From Gammaproteobacteria bacterium (GTDB lineage: Bacteria > Pseudomonadota > Gammaproteobacteria > Steroidobacterales > Steroidobacteraceae), in assembly GCA_025355645.1 (NCBI GenBank), contig JANXZG010000025.1, forward strand, positions 33,446 to 97,445: 64,000 nt of DNA. Reading direction: 5' to 3'. Position 1 is the first letter of the stretch. Each line of letters starts with the position of its first letter. The notes under the pieces are model-generated. The model had not been told where the DNA came from. It was given only the letters and a program-made list of their open reading frames with translations, and did not search any database. Shown here in pieces: positions 1 through 10,300 of this stretch. Made by a program: the position numbers and the translations under genes.

Positions 1-822
1 AGGTCCGAGTAGCGCGCGAATCGGCACCTTAACCTGTTGCAGCATGCGCGGAATGCTGTCCCTATACCCGTCGAGCATGCCGCCGATCAGGAACACCGGC
101 ACGCGGATCGAGCCCAGAGGACGTTCGGGCGAGTCCCAGAACGCACTGTCGCGCGCATGCTGCTTGTACGTGATGATCCACGGCGGCGTGTCAAAGCGTG
201 CCGCAAGGCTCGCATCGTCGGTTGGAAAATCCGGCGCGCGAGTCATCGCGTTCGCCATGTCGACATTCAGCTCGTATTCGTCGACGTGCATCATGCCGTC
301 GTTGAAGTGAGCCTGGTCGCTATACAGGTCCTCCGTCGCGCAGATCGCAATGACAGCCTTGAGTCCGCGCGGATTGCGCATGGCCAGCTGCAGGGAATTG
401 AAGCCACCCCAGGAGATGCCGAACATGCCGACGCCACCATTTGACCAGCCTTGATGGCTGAGCCAGGCGATGACCTCTTCCCCGTCCCGCTGCTCCTGCT
501 CGGAGTACTCGCGTTCAATCAGGGTGCCCTCGCTGCGGCCTGTGCCGCGAATGTCAACCTGCGCCGTGACAAATCCCCGGCGGGCAAAATAATCGTGCAC
601 ACCAAGATGGCTCAGGAACTCATCCTTGCGATACGGCAGGTATTCGAGGACAGCCGGGAATTTTTCGCCGCGGTGCTGGGCTGTGGGCATATGCAGGGTC
701 GCCGACAGGCGAACGCCATCCGGCATCGAAATCCAGACCTCACGCGTTGTCACGTCGTACCCGGCCGCATCGGCAGTGCCCGCAAGGATCAGCGCAGCGA
801 GGCATACGATCCATCTGTTCAT
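1..822 (-). CDS. CocE/NonD-family (S15-type) secreted hydrolase, partial
   Basis: The gene runs off the left edge, so only the N-terminal 274 codons are present. Reading the minus strand from ATG at 822 gives a signal peptide (MNRWIVCLAALILAGTADA) and then an alpha/beta-hydrolase fold of the X-Pro dipeptidyl-peptidase S15 / CocE type. Visible landmarks are the early strand around VWISMPDGVRLSATL (residues 29-43), the D-I-R-G-T-G-R-S-E-G segment (residues 90-99) and the nucleophile elbow G-I-S-W-G-G with Ser137. The family hydrolyses acyl-peptide or ester bonds; substrate cannot be inferred. The signal peptide places it in the periplasm or outside. It is divergent from the phosphoribosyltransferase gene at 890, with 67 bp between them. 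Family confidence is high; function is open. Confidence 0.85.
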   Translation of the reverse strand, partial: MNRWIVCLAALILAGTADAAGYDVTTREVWISMPDGVRLSATLHMPTAQHRGEKFPAVLEYLPYRKDEFLSHLGVHDYFARRGFVTAQVDIRGTGRSEGTLIEREYSEQEQRDGEEVIAWLSHQGWSNGGVGMFGISWGGFNSLQLAMRNPRGLKAVIAICATEDLYSDQAHFNDGMMHVDEYELNVDMANAMTRAPDFPTDDASLAARFDTPPWIITYKQHARDSAFWDSPERPLGSIRVPVFLIGGMLDGYRDSIPRMLQQVKVPIRALLGP

Positions 823-889
823 GGGAATGACAGTCTACGCCAGGCTACTATTTGGTACCCGGCGCTTCAAACCGCTACCATGCGCGTCC

Positions 890-1444
890 ATGGACAAACT
901 TTTTATTTCCGCCGATGAACTACTGCGCGATTCGATGGAACTGGCTCGGCGCATCGTGCAAAGCGGTTTTCGGCCGACATTCCTGGTCGGCATGTGGCGT
1001 GGGGGCGCGCCGATCGGAATAGCGGTGCAGGAAGTACTGGAGTACCAGGGGATCCACACCGACCATATCGCGATTCGCACCTCCTCTTATACCGGCATCG
1101 ATGTGCAGGCCAAGTCCGTGCGCGTGCACGCGCTCGACTACCTTGTGTCACGCCTGACGGCGCAGGATCAGATGCTGCTGGTCGACGATGTCTTCGACTC
1201 GGGCCGCAGCTTGGAAGCGGTTATCGCGGAGCTAAGACGGCGTTGCCGCGCGAATTTGCCGGAGAAGATTCGTATTGCCACGGTCTACTACAAGCCGAAG
1301 CGCAATCGCAGCGCACTGGCGCCTGATTACTGCATTCATGAAACGGACAGCTGGCTGGTATTTCCGCACGAAATCCAGGGCCTGAGCCGCGAAGAGATCC
1401 TCGCGCACAAGCCGGTCGGCGCGAATTTCTTCGCCCCGCCCTAG
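890..1444 (+). CDS. Purine-type phosphoribosyltransferase (HPRT-like)
   Basis: 184 residues starting MDKLFISADELL. I chose ATG 890 because the longer frame upstream overlaps the divergent hydrolase gene and does not look coding. The PRPP-binding signature L-L-V-D-D-V-F-D-S-G-R-S-L lies at about residues 99-111, and the early loop around W-R-G-G-A-P-I-G (about residues 39-46) fits the type I phosphoribosyltransferase fold. The expected reaction is transfer of phosphoribose from PRPP to a purine base (hypoxanthine, guanine or xanthine) in cytosolic salvage. It is a divergent subfamily rather than a canonical E. coli Hpt, so base specificity is uncertain. The stop overlaps the convergent methyltransferase gene by 4 bp. 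Confidence 0.8.
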   Translation: MDKLFISADELLRDSMELARRIVQSGFRPTFLVGMWRGGAPIGIAVQEVLEYQGIHTDHIAIRTSSYTGIDVQAKSVRVHALDYLVSRLTAQDQMLLVDDVFDSGRSLEAVIAELRRRCRANLPEKIRIATVYYKPKRNRSALAPDYCIHETDSWLVFPHEIQGLSREEILAHKPVGANFFAPP

Positions 1445-2487
1445 GCTCTTTGGCCGCGCCGGTTCGTGGTACGCCTGCCAGTCGCGCCGGGCGCGGCGCC
1501 GGCTAGACGGTCAAGCTCGCCGCGCAACTGCGCCGTTGCACCGCTTGAGATCGCGCCGAGGCGCGATTCAATTTCGGCAAGGTCGGGGCTCGCCCGGCGC
1601 ACGTGCTGCAAAAGCGCCTCGCGCATCAGGCGCAGATGTTCAGGCGACGTACCGCAACAGCCCCCAATGATTCGCGCGCCAGCATCGAGTGCCATGCGGG
1701 CGTACTCGGCCATCAATTCCGGCGTTCCATTGAAACGAATTGCCCCATCGACGAATTGCGGTATGCCGCAGTTCGCCTTGGCAACCAACACAGCGGACGG
1801 GCCCGCAGCCGTCGCAAGATTCACCATGCACGCGATGAGTTCAGAGGGGCCGATGCCGCAGTTGCTGCCGCAGGCCGCAAGCCCATGCTTATGGTGCAGG
1901 CCGGCGAGGTCTGCCGGGGCGATACCCATCATCGTGCGTCCGTTCGTATCGAAGCTTAAAGTGGCGACGATTGGCAGGCCCGTCGGTCGCGCGCCGGCAA
2001 TGGCTGCCTCGGTTTCTTCGACCGACGACATGGTTTCAATCCACAGGATATCCGCGCCGCCTCGCGCGAGTGCCTCCGCCTGTTCCGCAAACGCTTCGCG
2101 CGCGGCATCAAGATTCAAGGGGCCGATGGGTTCCAGGATCTCACCGGTCGGACCCATGCTGCCGCCCACCAGCACGGTGCGCCCGGCACGGTCAGCCTCG
2201 GCGCGGGCGATGCCTGCGGCCTTTTCATTCAATTCGCCAACGCGGTCTTCGGCCCGATGAAGCTTCAGTCGGTAACGCGTGCCGCCGAAGCTGTTGGTCA
2301 GGATGATATCGGCGCCAGCCTCTACGAAACTGCGATGCAGGTCCGCAATGCGATCGGCATGGTCGGCATTCCAAAACTCGGGCGCATCCCCGGATAGCAA
2401 GCCACGCTCGAATAAATTGCTGCCCGTGGCGCCATCGGCAAGCAGCCAGGGACGCAGCGCGAGCAGGGGGGTCAGCCGATCAGTCAT
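1441..2487 (-). CDS. Homocysteine S-methyltransferase family protein (BHMT / MetH N-domain type)
   Basis: 348 residues from ATG 2487 (a TTG three codons upstream is possible). The barrel begins with L-L-A-D-G-A-T-G-S-N-L, and the zinc-binding Cys residues are visible as a Cys in A-A-C-G-S-N-C-G-I-G and the Cys pair in I-I-G-G-C-C-G-T-S. This arrangement is known for betaine-homocysteine methyltransferase and the homocysteine half of cobalamin methionine synthase, where zinc activates the homocysteine thiol. A role in methionine regeneration in the cytosol is likely, but the methyl donor cannot be deduced. A second, more MmuM-like family member lies at 28748-29692. The gene ends 4 bp inside the phosphoribosyltransferase stop on the other strand. 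Confidence 0.8.
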   Translation of the reverse strand: MTDRLTPLLALRPWLLADGATGSNLFERGLLSGDAPEFWNADHADRIADLHRSFVEAGADIILTNSFGGTRYRLKLHRAEDRVGELNEKAAGIARAEADRAGRTVLVGGSMGPTGEILEPIGPLNLDAAREAFAEQAEALARGGADILWIETMSSVEETEAAIAGARPTGLPIVATLSFDTNGRTMMGIAPADLAGLHHKHGLAACGSNCGIGPSELIACMVNLATAAGPSAVLVAKANCGIPQFVDGAIRFNGTPELMAEYARMALDAGARIIGGCCGTSPEHLRLMREALLQHVRRASPDLAEIESRLGAISSGATAQLRGELDRLAGAAPGATGRRTTNRRGQRA

Positions 2488-2548
2488 AGCCCTCAATCAT
2501 AGCCGAAAGAGTCAAAACTGAGAAAAACACCGCCCTGGGCCGCCAGTT

Positions 2549-3850
2549 TTACTGCTTGTAGACCTTGCCCTCTTTCATAACGAAACTGACCGATTCCAGC
2601 GTGCGAATGTCAGCAAGCGGATCACCATGCACAGCGATGATGTCCGCGGATTTACCCGCGGTGATCGATCCAAACAGTTCGGAATGACCTATAAGGTCTG
2701 CAGCATTCACGGTCGCCGCCTGGATAGCCTGCATCGGGGACATGCCGTACTTGACCATGAAGGCAAATTGTCGTGCATTAATGCCGTGCGGGCAGACGCC
2801 TGCATCGGTGCCGAAAGTCATTTTGACGCCGGCGCGCACCGCTTTGCGGAAGTTCTGACGCTGCGCTTCGCCGAGGCCACGGTCATGCTCGAGAAAGTCC
2901 GCAGGTTCCGTGGGGTTCGACTGGATGCACTCTTCATCGTAGATATCCATGTCAAGGTAGGTGCCATGCTGCTTTGCAAGCGCTATGCCCTCATCGTCGA
3001 TCAGCGTGGCGTGTTCCACCGATGCGACACCGGCGCGGATGGCATTCTTGATGCCCACGGGATCATGCGCATGTGCTGCAACTCGCAGTCCGAAATTCGC
3101 GGCTTCCTCGACCGCGGCACGCAACTCCTCGGGCGTGAACTCGATCGATTTTGGCAGGCTGCCATGGGTCAATACCGCGCCGGTCGACAGCACCTTGATG
3201 TGGTCCGCGCCGTGGTGGGCTATTTCACGGATTCTCTGCCGCACCTCCCACGGACTATTCGATTCGCCGTAGCGCAGATCCAGCGGTAGCTGGATGTCCG
3301 GCGCAAGGCCGCCCATGGCGCCAGCACCTTCGCTGATGGTGATATAGGCGCCGGCGACATACATGCGCGGTCCAATGATCAGTCCTTGCGCAATCGCATC
3401 GCGCATGGCCACGTCATTAAAGGCGCGATAGACGCCGACATCGCGTACCGTGGTAAAGCCGGCGAGCAGGGTCAGGCGCGGATTCGGGATCGCCATAAAC
3501 GCCAGTTGCGCAGCAGTATATTTGAGGTAATTCAGCGGCTCCGGATCCGCGAGGTCGGCAAGATGCGTGTGGCAATCGACAAGGCCAGGCAGGACAGTCA
3601 TATCCGACATGTCAATGACCGCGGCGCCCGCCGGGATCTTCAAGTCGGTGCCGACGGCGCTGATCTTGGTGCCGCTGACTAGGATGACCTGGTTGGCCAG
3701 GACGCGTCCGGCCTCGACGTCGATGAGCTGGCCTGCACGAATGGCCGTGAGCGGCGGTGTCGGCGCGGTGGGGGATGCCGCCGCCTGCGCCTGGGCGATT
3801 GCCGGGGACAAGGCGATGCACAGTAAACTACGCAGGTAGCGGCGGATCAC
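2549..3850 (-). CDS. Secreted metal-dependent amidohydrolase (imidazolonepropionase/prolidase-like)
   Basis: 433 residues with a GTG start and a cleavable signal peptide ending near IAQAQA. The amidohydrolase-superfamily metal site is visible: V-D-C-H-T-H near residue 92, a Lys in H-I-K-V-L-S, the His in A-A-H-A-H-D, the His in V-E-H-A-T and the Asp in F-G-T-D-A-G. C-terminal G-K-S-A-D-I-I-A-V is the usual beta-sandwich closing strand. Relatives are annotated as Xaa-Pro dipeptidases or imidazolonepropionase-like enzymes, with periplasmic peptidase activity known for some. Substrate is unassigned. It is divergently transcribed from the dadA-like gene, with about 80 bp between them. Confidence 0.85.
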   Translation of the reverse strand: MIRRYLRSLLCIALSPAIAQAQAAASPTAPTPPLTAIRAGQLIDVEAGRVLANQVILVSGTKISAVGTDLKIPAGAAVIDMSDMTVLPGLVDCHTHLADLADPEPLNYLKYTAAQLAFMAIPNPRLTLLAGFTTVRDVGVYRAFNDVAMRDAIAQGLIIGPRMYVAGAYITISEGAGAMGGLAPDIQLPLDLRYGESNSPWEVRQRIREIAHHGADHIKVLSTGAVLTHGSLPKSIEFTPEELRAAVEEAANFGLRVAAHAHDPVGIKNAIRAGVASVEHATLIDDEGIALAKQHGTYLDMDIYDEECIQSNPTEPADFLEHDRGLGEAQRQNFRKAVRAGVKMTFGTDAGVCPHGINARQFAFMVKYGMSPMQAIQAATVNAADLIGHSELFGSITAGKSADIIAVHGDPLADIRTLESVSFVMKEGKVYKQ

Positions 3851-3931
3851 GATGAATATGACCTTGCATTGTTAGGCGGGAAACCGGGTTATGGATAGTA
3901 CTGCATTGCGTTGGGATGGGGCGAATTGGCC

Positions 3932-5206
3932 ATGCGGGTAGTCGTCATTGGTGCGGGACTTGCCGGGCTGACGACTGCTTACTATCTGCAGCGCGACGGC
4001 GCCCAAGTCACCGTGGTCGAACGGGCCGCAGGCGTCGGACTGGGCGCGAGCTTCGCAAATGGCGCGATGCTGCATGCCAGCCTGTCTTCGCCCTGGAATT
4101 CTCCTGGCATCCTGTGGCAATTGATGCGCTGGATTGGCCGCGAGGATGCGCCGATGCTTTTGCGCTCGCGCGCCCTGCCGCAGCTGCTCGGCTGGGGGCT
4201 ACAGTTTCTGCGCGAGTCCAGCCCGCATCGTTTCGAGGCGAATGCTCGCAAAAACCTGCGGCTCGCCATCTACAGCCTACGGCTGATGGCACAGATTCGT
4301 GAGCAGACTCCGCTGAATTACTGCTACCAGGGACGCGGATTGCTCTCGGTGTTTCGCAGCCGCGCCGCGCAGAATGAGCGCATGGGGGAGCTGGACCTGC
4401 TGGCCTCGCATGGGCTGTCACTGCGCAAGCTCGACAGGGACCAGCTGCTTAACCTGGAACCGACGCTCGCGCCGGTCGGTGCCGAGTTGGTGGGAGGGAT
4501 TCATTACGCCGCGGACGAGGGCGGTGATGCGTACGCATTCTGCATAGAGCTGGCCCGCGTTTTGCGTGCAGGTGGCGCCGAAATTCGCTGTGGCGCGAAC
4601 GCAAGCGGATTCGATGTGGCGGCACGGCAGGTCCGCTGCCTGCGCGTGGGGGCAGTCGGAGAGGAGCTTGCGGCGGACGCCTTTGTCCTTGCTGCCGCCA
4701 GCGAGAGCGTGGGGCTTGCGCGCATGGCGGGAATCGATTTACCGGTGCGACCCGTCAAGGGTTACTCGATTACCCTGCCGCGCAGCTGCGCGCCCGACGC
4801 GGCGCCGTCCATCGGCATCGAAGATGGCCAATTACACGCCGTAATCGTGCCCCTCGGCAGCGATCGGATCCGTGTCGCCGGGACCGCGGAACTTGCCGGC
4901 TATGATCTTGCAATCAATCCGCGGCGCGTTGAAAATCTACAACGCCTGCTTGCGCGATTGTTTCCGCGCTTTTCCGAGAGGCTGACGCCGGCGGATGTGA
5001 CGCCCTGGGCGGGATTGCGGCCCATGTGTGCCGATGGCGTGCCCTTGCTGGGCGCGACCGCGCTCGAAAATTTGTGGCTCAATACCGGAGCCGGTCATCT
5101 GGGCTGGACGCTCGCGGCGGGCTCCGCACGGTGCGTTGCCGATCAGATAGCGGGGCGCGCTATGCAGCTCGACTCGCAGGACTACGCGCTGAACCGATTT
5201 GGATAG
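3932..5206 (+). CDS. dadA: D-amino-acid dehydrogenase (DadA-like FAD oxidoreductase)
   Basis: 424 residues from ATG 3932; the track-type extension to a TTG at 3911 adds seven residues ahead of the nucleotide-binding strand and is unlikely. The FAD-binding V-V-V-I-G-A-G-L-A-G-L begins at residue 3, and the DAO-family closing motif appears as N-T-G-A-G-H-L-G-W-T near the C-terminus. Length and the G-L-R-P-M-C-A-D-G-V-P segment match DadA, which oxidises D-amino acids at the inner membrane and passes electrons to quinone. No alanine racemase gene is adjacent, so a partner dadX is not seen here. The next gene starts one base after this stop, suggesting co-transcription. Confidence 0.85.
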   Translation: MRVVVIGAGLAGLTTAYYLQRDGAQVTVVERAAGVGLGASFANGAMLHASLSSPWNSPGILWQLMRWIGREDAPMLLRSRALPQLLGWGLQFLRESSPHRFEANARKNLRLAIYSLRLMAQIREQTPLNYCYQGRGLLSVFRSRAAQNERMGELDLLASHGLSLRKLDRDQLLNLEPTLAPVGAELVGGIHYAADEGGDAYAFCIELARVLRAGGAEIRCGANASGFDVAARQVRCLRVGAVGEELAADAFVLAAASESVGLARMAGIDLPVRPVKGYSITLPRSCAPDAAPSIGIEDGQLHAVIVPLGSDRIRVAGTAELAGYDLAINPRRVENLQRLLARLFPRFSERLTPADVTPWAGLRPMCADGVPLLGATALENLWLNTGAGHLGWTLAAGSARCVADQIAGRAMQLDSQDYALNRFG

Positions 5207-5207
5207 C

Positions 5208-5948
5208 ATGATGAAATTCAGACTGAGACTGCTTTGCTTGCATCTGGCCGCCAGCGCGCTGGTGTTGTCGGTTGTTCTGGGCGGATTCTATCTCGGCTGG
5301 TATCACTGGCCCGGCTGGTACCTGGCCGTCGTCACGCGCGTCGTGCTTGTAATGGCCGGCGTGGATCTGGCGCTCGGGCCCTTACTCACCTTCGTCATCG
5401 CCAACCCCGGCAAGGCGCGTCGCGTACTCGCGCGCGATATCGCGTGCATTGCCGCGGTGCAGCTGCTGGCGCTCGGCTACGGCAGTGTCCAATTATGGAA
5501 CGGGCGGCCGCTATATTACGCGTTCTCAGGCGGCATCCTGCAGCTCGTGCAGGCCTATGATCTGGATCCGGAGGATGTGCGGCTCGCACGTGACCAAGGA
5601 ACGGATTTCGCTCCGCACTGGTACAGCTTGCCGCGCTGGGTTTATGCGCCCGATCCCGGGCCTCTCAACGGCGGCGCCGGCGCGACGCGGCCGGACTTCT
5701 CGACCATGCCCGCTTACTTCAAGCCCTGGGATCAGGGCCTTGTTGAGCTGCGCACCCGGCTCGCAGCCCTCGATGCGTCAAGCTATTTCATCTTCAATGA
5801 GAAGGCTGCGCTGAAGGCCCGCATGCAGAAAGCAGGATTTCATCCTGAGCAGCACAACACGCTGCCAATGACAGGTCGCGGCCGGCCCGTGCTAGTGGTT
5901 TTCGATTGGTCAACGTTGAAAATCCAGGCGATCCTGAAGCCCGACTAA
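5208..5948 (+). CDS. TfpX/TfpZ-like type IV pilin accessory membrane protein
   Basis: 246 residues from ATG 5208. Three hydrophobic segments lie in the first ~100 residues (around 8-28, 38-64 and 78-94), with the L-A-L-G-P-L-L-T-F element between the second and third that is characteristic of the TfpX/TfpZ family. The C-terminal half is hydrophilic and ends V-V-F-D-W-S-T-L-K-I-Q. Family members are pilin accessory or assembly proteins, usually encoded beside the major pilin. Here the neighbour is dadA and no pilA is near; the minor-pilin operon is about 32 kb away. Whether it serves that pilus is inference. Confidence 0.7.
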   Translation: MMKFRLRLLCLHLAASALVLSVVLGGFYLGWYHWPGWYLAVVTRVVLVMAGVDLALGPLLTFVIANPGKARRVLARDIACIAAVQLLALGYGSVQLWNGRPLYYAFSGGILQLVQAYDLDPEDVRLARDQGTDFAPHWYSLPRWVYAPDPGPLNGGAGATRPDFSTMPAYFKPWDQGLVELRTRLAALDASSYFIFNEKAALKARMQKAGFHPEQHNTLPMTGRGRPVLVVFDWSTLKIQAILKPD

Positions 5949-5972
5949 ACCCGGATTGATGCAGCCCTCTTG

Positions 5973-7370
5973 CTAGGGCAAATTGCTGGTGCTCCAGCCT
6001 CCCCCCAGAGCGCTGATCAGGTTAATGCTCGCCTGCAGGCGGTTCAGCAGGACCGTCAGCGCCGTCTGTTCGCTGCTGAACGTGGTGGTCTGTGCTGCGA
6101 TGACGCTGCTGTAGGGCACGGTGCCGGCCTTATATTGGTCCAGCGTCAGCTTTTCCGCTTCCTTGGCCGCCTTGACCGCCTCATCCTCCACGCCGGCCTG
6201 ATCCTGCAGGATGCGCAGCGTCGCGATCTGATCCTCGACCTGCTGAAAGGCGGCGAGCACGGTTTGCCGGTAATTGTCGACGGTGATCCCGTAGGCCGCC
6301 CGTGCCTGGGCGACCTCGGCGCGACGCAGCCCGCCATCGAACAGCGCCATCGCGAGCTGCGGCCCAAAGGACCAGATGCGGTTGGGCGTCGCGATCAGAT
6401 GGGAGATCGAACTGCCGACAAAGTTATCCGAGCCGGTTAACGTCAGGCTTGGGAAAAAAGCCGTCATCGCCACGCCAATCCCGGCATTGGCCGCGGCGAC
6501 CTTGCGCTCAGCCTCGGCCACGTCCGGGCGTCGTTCGAGCAATGTGGACGGTACGCCCGCAGGAACCGTTGGCACATCGCTGCGCATGCCAAAAGTGGCG
6601 ACCGAAAAATTGCCCGGCTGGTGGCCTATTAGTACGGCAATCGCATGTTCGAGCACGGCGCGCTGTATTTTTGCGTTGATCTGCGATGCCTGGCTCGACA
6701 GCAGCTGCGTCTGCGCAGTGACGACGTCGGCCTTCGCGGCAACCCCATAGCGGTAGCGGCTTTGCGAGATCTGAAGCGATCGCTGCTGTGCTGCGACGGT
6801 GTCATCCAGCAGCCGCTGCAGTTGATCCTGGGCGCGCAGCTGGAAATAATCCAGCGCCAGCATCACCTGCGCCGACAGGCGCGCCGCTGCAAGTGCAGCG
6901 GCGCTTGCCTGCGCCGAGGTTTTGCTGTTTTCCAGCGTGCGGCGCAGCTGTCCCCAGAGGTCGATTTCCCAGCTGCCCGAAATGCCGGCCGAGTCCGTGA
7001 TCTTCGGGAGGTTGCCGCCCGGCAGCTGGTTGCTGCGCTGGCGTGAGGCGGTGGCATTGATCGACGGCCAGAATCCGGCCTGGGATTGCTGGACCAATGC
7101 ACGCGCCTGGTCATAGGCATCAACCGCCGCCCGCACGTTCTGGTTCGAGATATCGACCTGGCTTTCCAGCTGGTCAAGCTCGTCATTAGCGAAGATGTTC
7201 CACCATTTACCACGCTCGATCGCATCGGCGGGCGAACTGGGCTTCCAGTCGTCGAGCTCCTTGTAGGCGTTGACCGGTTCGACGTCTGGCCTGCGGTAAT
7301 TAGGTCCGACCGCGCAGGCACTTATGAGCGCGAGGGCGAGCCCCAAGAACATCGAATGGAGTTTACGCAT
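5973..7370 (-). CDS. Efflux outer-membrane channel lipoprotein (NodT/OprM type)
   Basis: 465 residues starting [13 protein letters not shown] with a lipobox L-I-S-A-C at the end of the signal peptide, then V-G-P-N-Y-R-R-P, the standard opening of NodT-family outer-membrane factors. Long helical OEP repeats follow (Q-A-R-A-A-Y-G-I-T-V-D-N-Y-R-Q-T-V-L-A-A-F is the second one). It forms the trimeric exit duct of tripartite RND pumps. The ATG overlaps the last base of the upstream permease stop, and it is the fourth gene of the efflux operon, so it should be the dedicated channel of this pump. Confidence 0.9.
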   Translation of the reverse strand: MRKLHSMFLGLALALISACAVGPNYRRPDVEPVNAYKELDDWKPSSPADAIERGKWWNIFANDELDQLESQVDISNQNVRAAVDAYDQARALVQQSQAGFWPSINATASRQRSNQLPGGNLPKITDSAGISGSWEIDLWGQLRRTLENSKTSAQASAAALAAARLSAQVMLALDYFQLRAQDQLQRLLDDTVAAQQRSLQISQSRYRYGVAAKADVVTAQTQLLSSQASQINAKIQRAVLEHAIAVLIGHQPGNFSVATFGMRSDVPTVPAGVPSTLLERRPDVAEAERKVAAANAGIGVAMTAFFPSLTLTGSDNFVGSSISHLIATPNRIWSFGPQLAMALFDGGLRRAEVAQARAAYGITVDNYRQTVLAAFQQVEDQIATLRILQDQAGVEDEAVKAAKEAEKLTLDQYKAGTVPYSSVIAAQTTTFSSEQTALTVLLNRLQASINLISALGGGWSTSNLP

Positions 7371-10300
7371 CAGACACCCGCCTGCAGGGAACCGAGCGCC
7401 CGGCGGGACGGATTTCGGGCCTTTCCGGCGCGCCAGTAATAGCCCTGGACATAAAGATAGATAACGGGGGTGCTGTAAAGCGTCAATATCTGGCTGACAA
7501 CCAGTCCGCCGACAATCGTGATACCAAGTGGCCGCCGCAATTCCGTGCCGTCGCCGAACGCCAGCGCCAGCGGCAAGGCGCCGGCAATTGCGGCGACGGT
7601 CGTCATCATGATCGGCCGGAAGCGCAGGCTGCAGGCGCGCGCGATCGCGGCGCGCGGGTCGAGCCCAAGCGTGCGCTCCGCATCGAGCGCGAAATCGATC
7701 ATCATGATGGCGTTCTTCTTGACGATGCCGATCAGCAGGAGGATTCCAAGGAAGGCGATCAGGCTAAGCTCACTGCCGGTGGCCATCAGAGCGAGCAACG
7801 CGCCGACACCGGCCGATGGCAGCGTCGAGAGAATCGTCCATGGATGTCGATAGCTCTCATACAGGATGCCGAGCACTACGTAGATGGCAAACAAGGAAGC
7901 CAGCACCATTTTCGGCAACATGGTGACACTCTGCTGAAAAATTTTGGCCGTACCATAGGAAGCGCCATGGATGCTCACCGGCACGTGGATCTCGTTCATC
8001 GTGCGCTCGATTGCCGCAAGCCCGGTCTCGATCGTCTCGCCGTCCGGTAAATTGAAGGAGATAGACGTCGATACTGACGTGCCAGTGTGGTTCACGCTGA
8101 CCGGGGTGGTGCTGCTGGCGTAATGGCTGAAGGCCGCGAACGGCACCAGCGACTCCTTGGCCACGCTGATCGCCGCACCGGTCGAGGTATTGCCGCGGCC
8201 CGCATTGGCAAGTGAATTGGCGGCGAGGTTGCGCGCCGTATCGGCCGCCACTGCGGCAGCGGTCGTGCTCGACGCGCCGCTGCGTGACGAGGCGCTCTTC
8301 ACGGTGGTAGTCCCGGCCACGGCCTGCGTCGCTTGCGTGCCACTGACCGCGCCGCCCGACGTGCTGACGTACATTTGCCTCAGGATTGACGGGTTTTGCA
8401 GGAATTGCGGGGCGATTTCCATGACCACGTGGTATTGCTGCGGGCTATATGGGTTGTAGATGGTCGACACCTGGGCCTGTGCGAACGCACCGCCGAGTGC
8501 ATTGTCGACCTGGCTCATACTAAGGCCAAGGCGCGAAGCGCTGTCGCGATCTACGATCAGCTCGGTCTCGAGGCCACCCGGCTGCATATCGGTATCGACA
8601 TCGGTAATTTCCTTGACGTCTTGCAGAGCGACCCGCAGTTTGCGCGACCAGGTCTGCAATTCGCTCAGGTCGTCGCCCATCAAGGTGTACTGATACTGTG
8701 AGTTCGACGAGCGCCCGCCGGCGCCAAAATCCTGCACCGCCTGCAGGAATGCCTGCACGCCGGCAATATGCGCAAGCTTCGGCCGCAGCCGCGTGATGAC
8801 CTGGTCGGCGGAAACATCGCGCTGGTTCAATGGCTTCAGCGCGACATTGACGTTGCCCTGCGAACCGCCGCCGCCGAAGGGTCCAAATCCACCGGCGCCA
8901 ACTGATCCGGTAACGGTCAGGACTGCCGGGTCCTGCTGGATCAGTGCGGCTACCTGTTGAAGTTTTGTCTTCATCAGCTGGAACGAGACGGTGGCATCGC
9001 CGCGCAATCCGCCGCGTATCTGCCCGGTGTCCTGCTGTGGAAAGAGCGTTTTTGGGATCACGTAGTACAGGAACACGTTGAATGCGATAGTCGCGGCCAG
9101 TAGCAGCAGCATGGTACGCCGGTGATCCAGTGCCCAGCTGAGCGTCTTCTCGTAGTCCCGGCGCAGCGACTCGAATCCGCGCTCGAAGGCGGCCGTCATG
9201 CGCGAAGGCTTGCGCGCGCGGTCCCGGCCGAGTAGTAGCGAGCACATCATCGGCGTCGTTGTCAGGGAAATGACCAGCGAAATCATGATCGCAACTGACA
9301 ATGTGACCGCGAACTCGCGGAACAGCGCGCTGACCAGCCCGCTGGTCATGACAAAGGGCACAAAAACGGCAATCAGCGATAGGCTCATGGAAATCACGGT
9401 AAACCCGACCTCGCGCGCGCCCTGAAGTGCCGCCTGCATACGCGACATGCCGGCCTCGATGTGCCGAGTGGTGTTTTCCATCACCACGATCGCATCATCG
9501 ACCACGAAGCCCGTGGCGATCGTAAGGGCCATCAGGGAATAATTGTCCAGCGTGTAGTTCAGCAGGTACATCGCGCCGAACGTGCCGACTAGCGAGACCG
9601 GCACGACGACGGCTGGGATCAGCGCTGCGCGCGGGCTATTCAGGAACATGTACACCACGAGGATCACCATCGCGATCGCGAGCAGCAGGGTTTGTTCCAC
9701 CTGCCGCAGCGAGGCCCGAATCGTGACCGAGCGATCGAAGGTCACGACCAAGTCGATGTTCGGGTCGATGGCCGCCTTTAGCGCTGGCAATTCCGCCTTG
9801 ACCGCATCGACCATCTCGACGATGTTGGCGCCAGGTTGCTGAAACACCTGCACGGTAATGGCCGCCTTGCCATTGTAGAGGCCGTAAGTTCGCGAGTTCT
9901 CGGTGGCGCCATTGCCCATGTCGAGGACCGTGGCGACATCGCCCAGGCGTACCGTGCTGCCGTTGCGGTTCGCGATGATCAGTTCGCGATAGGGGCCGGC
10001 ATCACGGGCATTGTCGTTGGTATAAATCTGATAGTGCAGCTTATCGGATTCGATCGCGCCCTTGGGCGCATTGGCATTCGCGTTCGAGATCGCAGCGCGC
10101 ACGTCCTGCAGGCCGATTCCATATTGGCTCAAGGCGAGTGGGTTGATTTCGACGCGCACCGCGGGCAGTGCGCTGCCGCTCACGCTGACGCCGCCCACAC
10201 CCTGGAGCTGCGACAGCCGCTGCGAAATCACCGCATCGGCAGCATCGTAAATTTGCCCTTGCGTCAACACACCCGAGGTCATGGTTATCGCCATCACCGG

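Noticed and set aside
5964..5979. Hairpin GCCCT-CTTGCT-AGGGC between convergent tfpZ-like and channel genes
   Set aside because: The stem is only 5 bp, overlaps the channel gene stop and has no T tract, so it was not called a terminator.
8520..9245. 241-codon minus-strand frame inside the MdtC-type permease
   Set aside because: Same strand, different frame; the permease sequence is continuous and well conserved through this stretch, so no frameshifted gene is needed.
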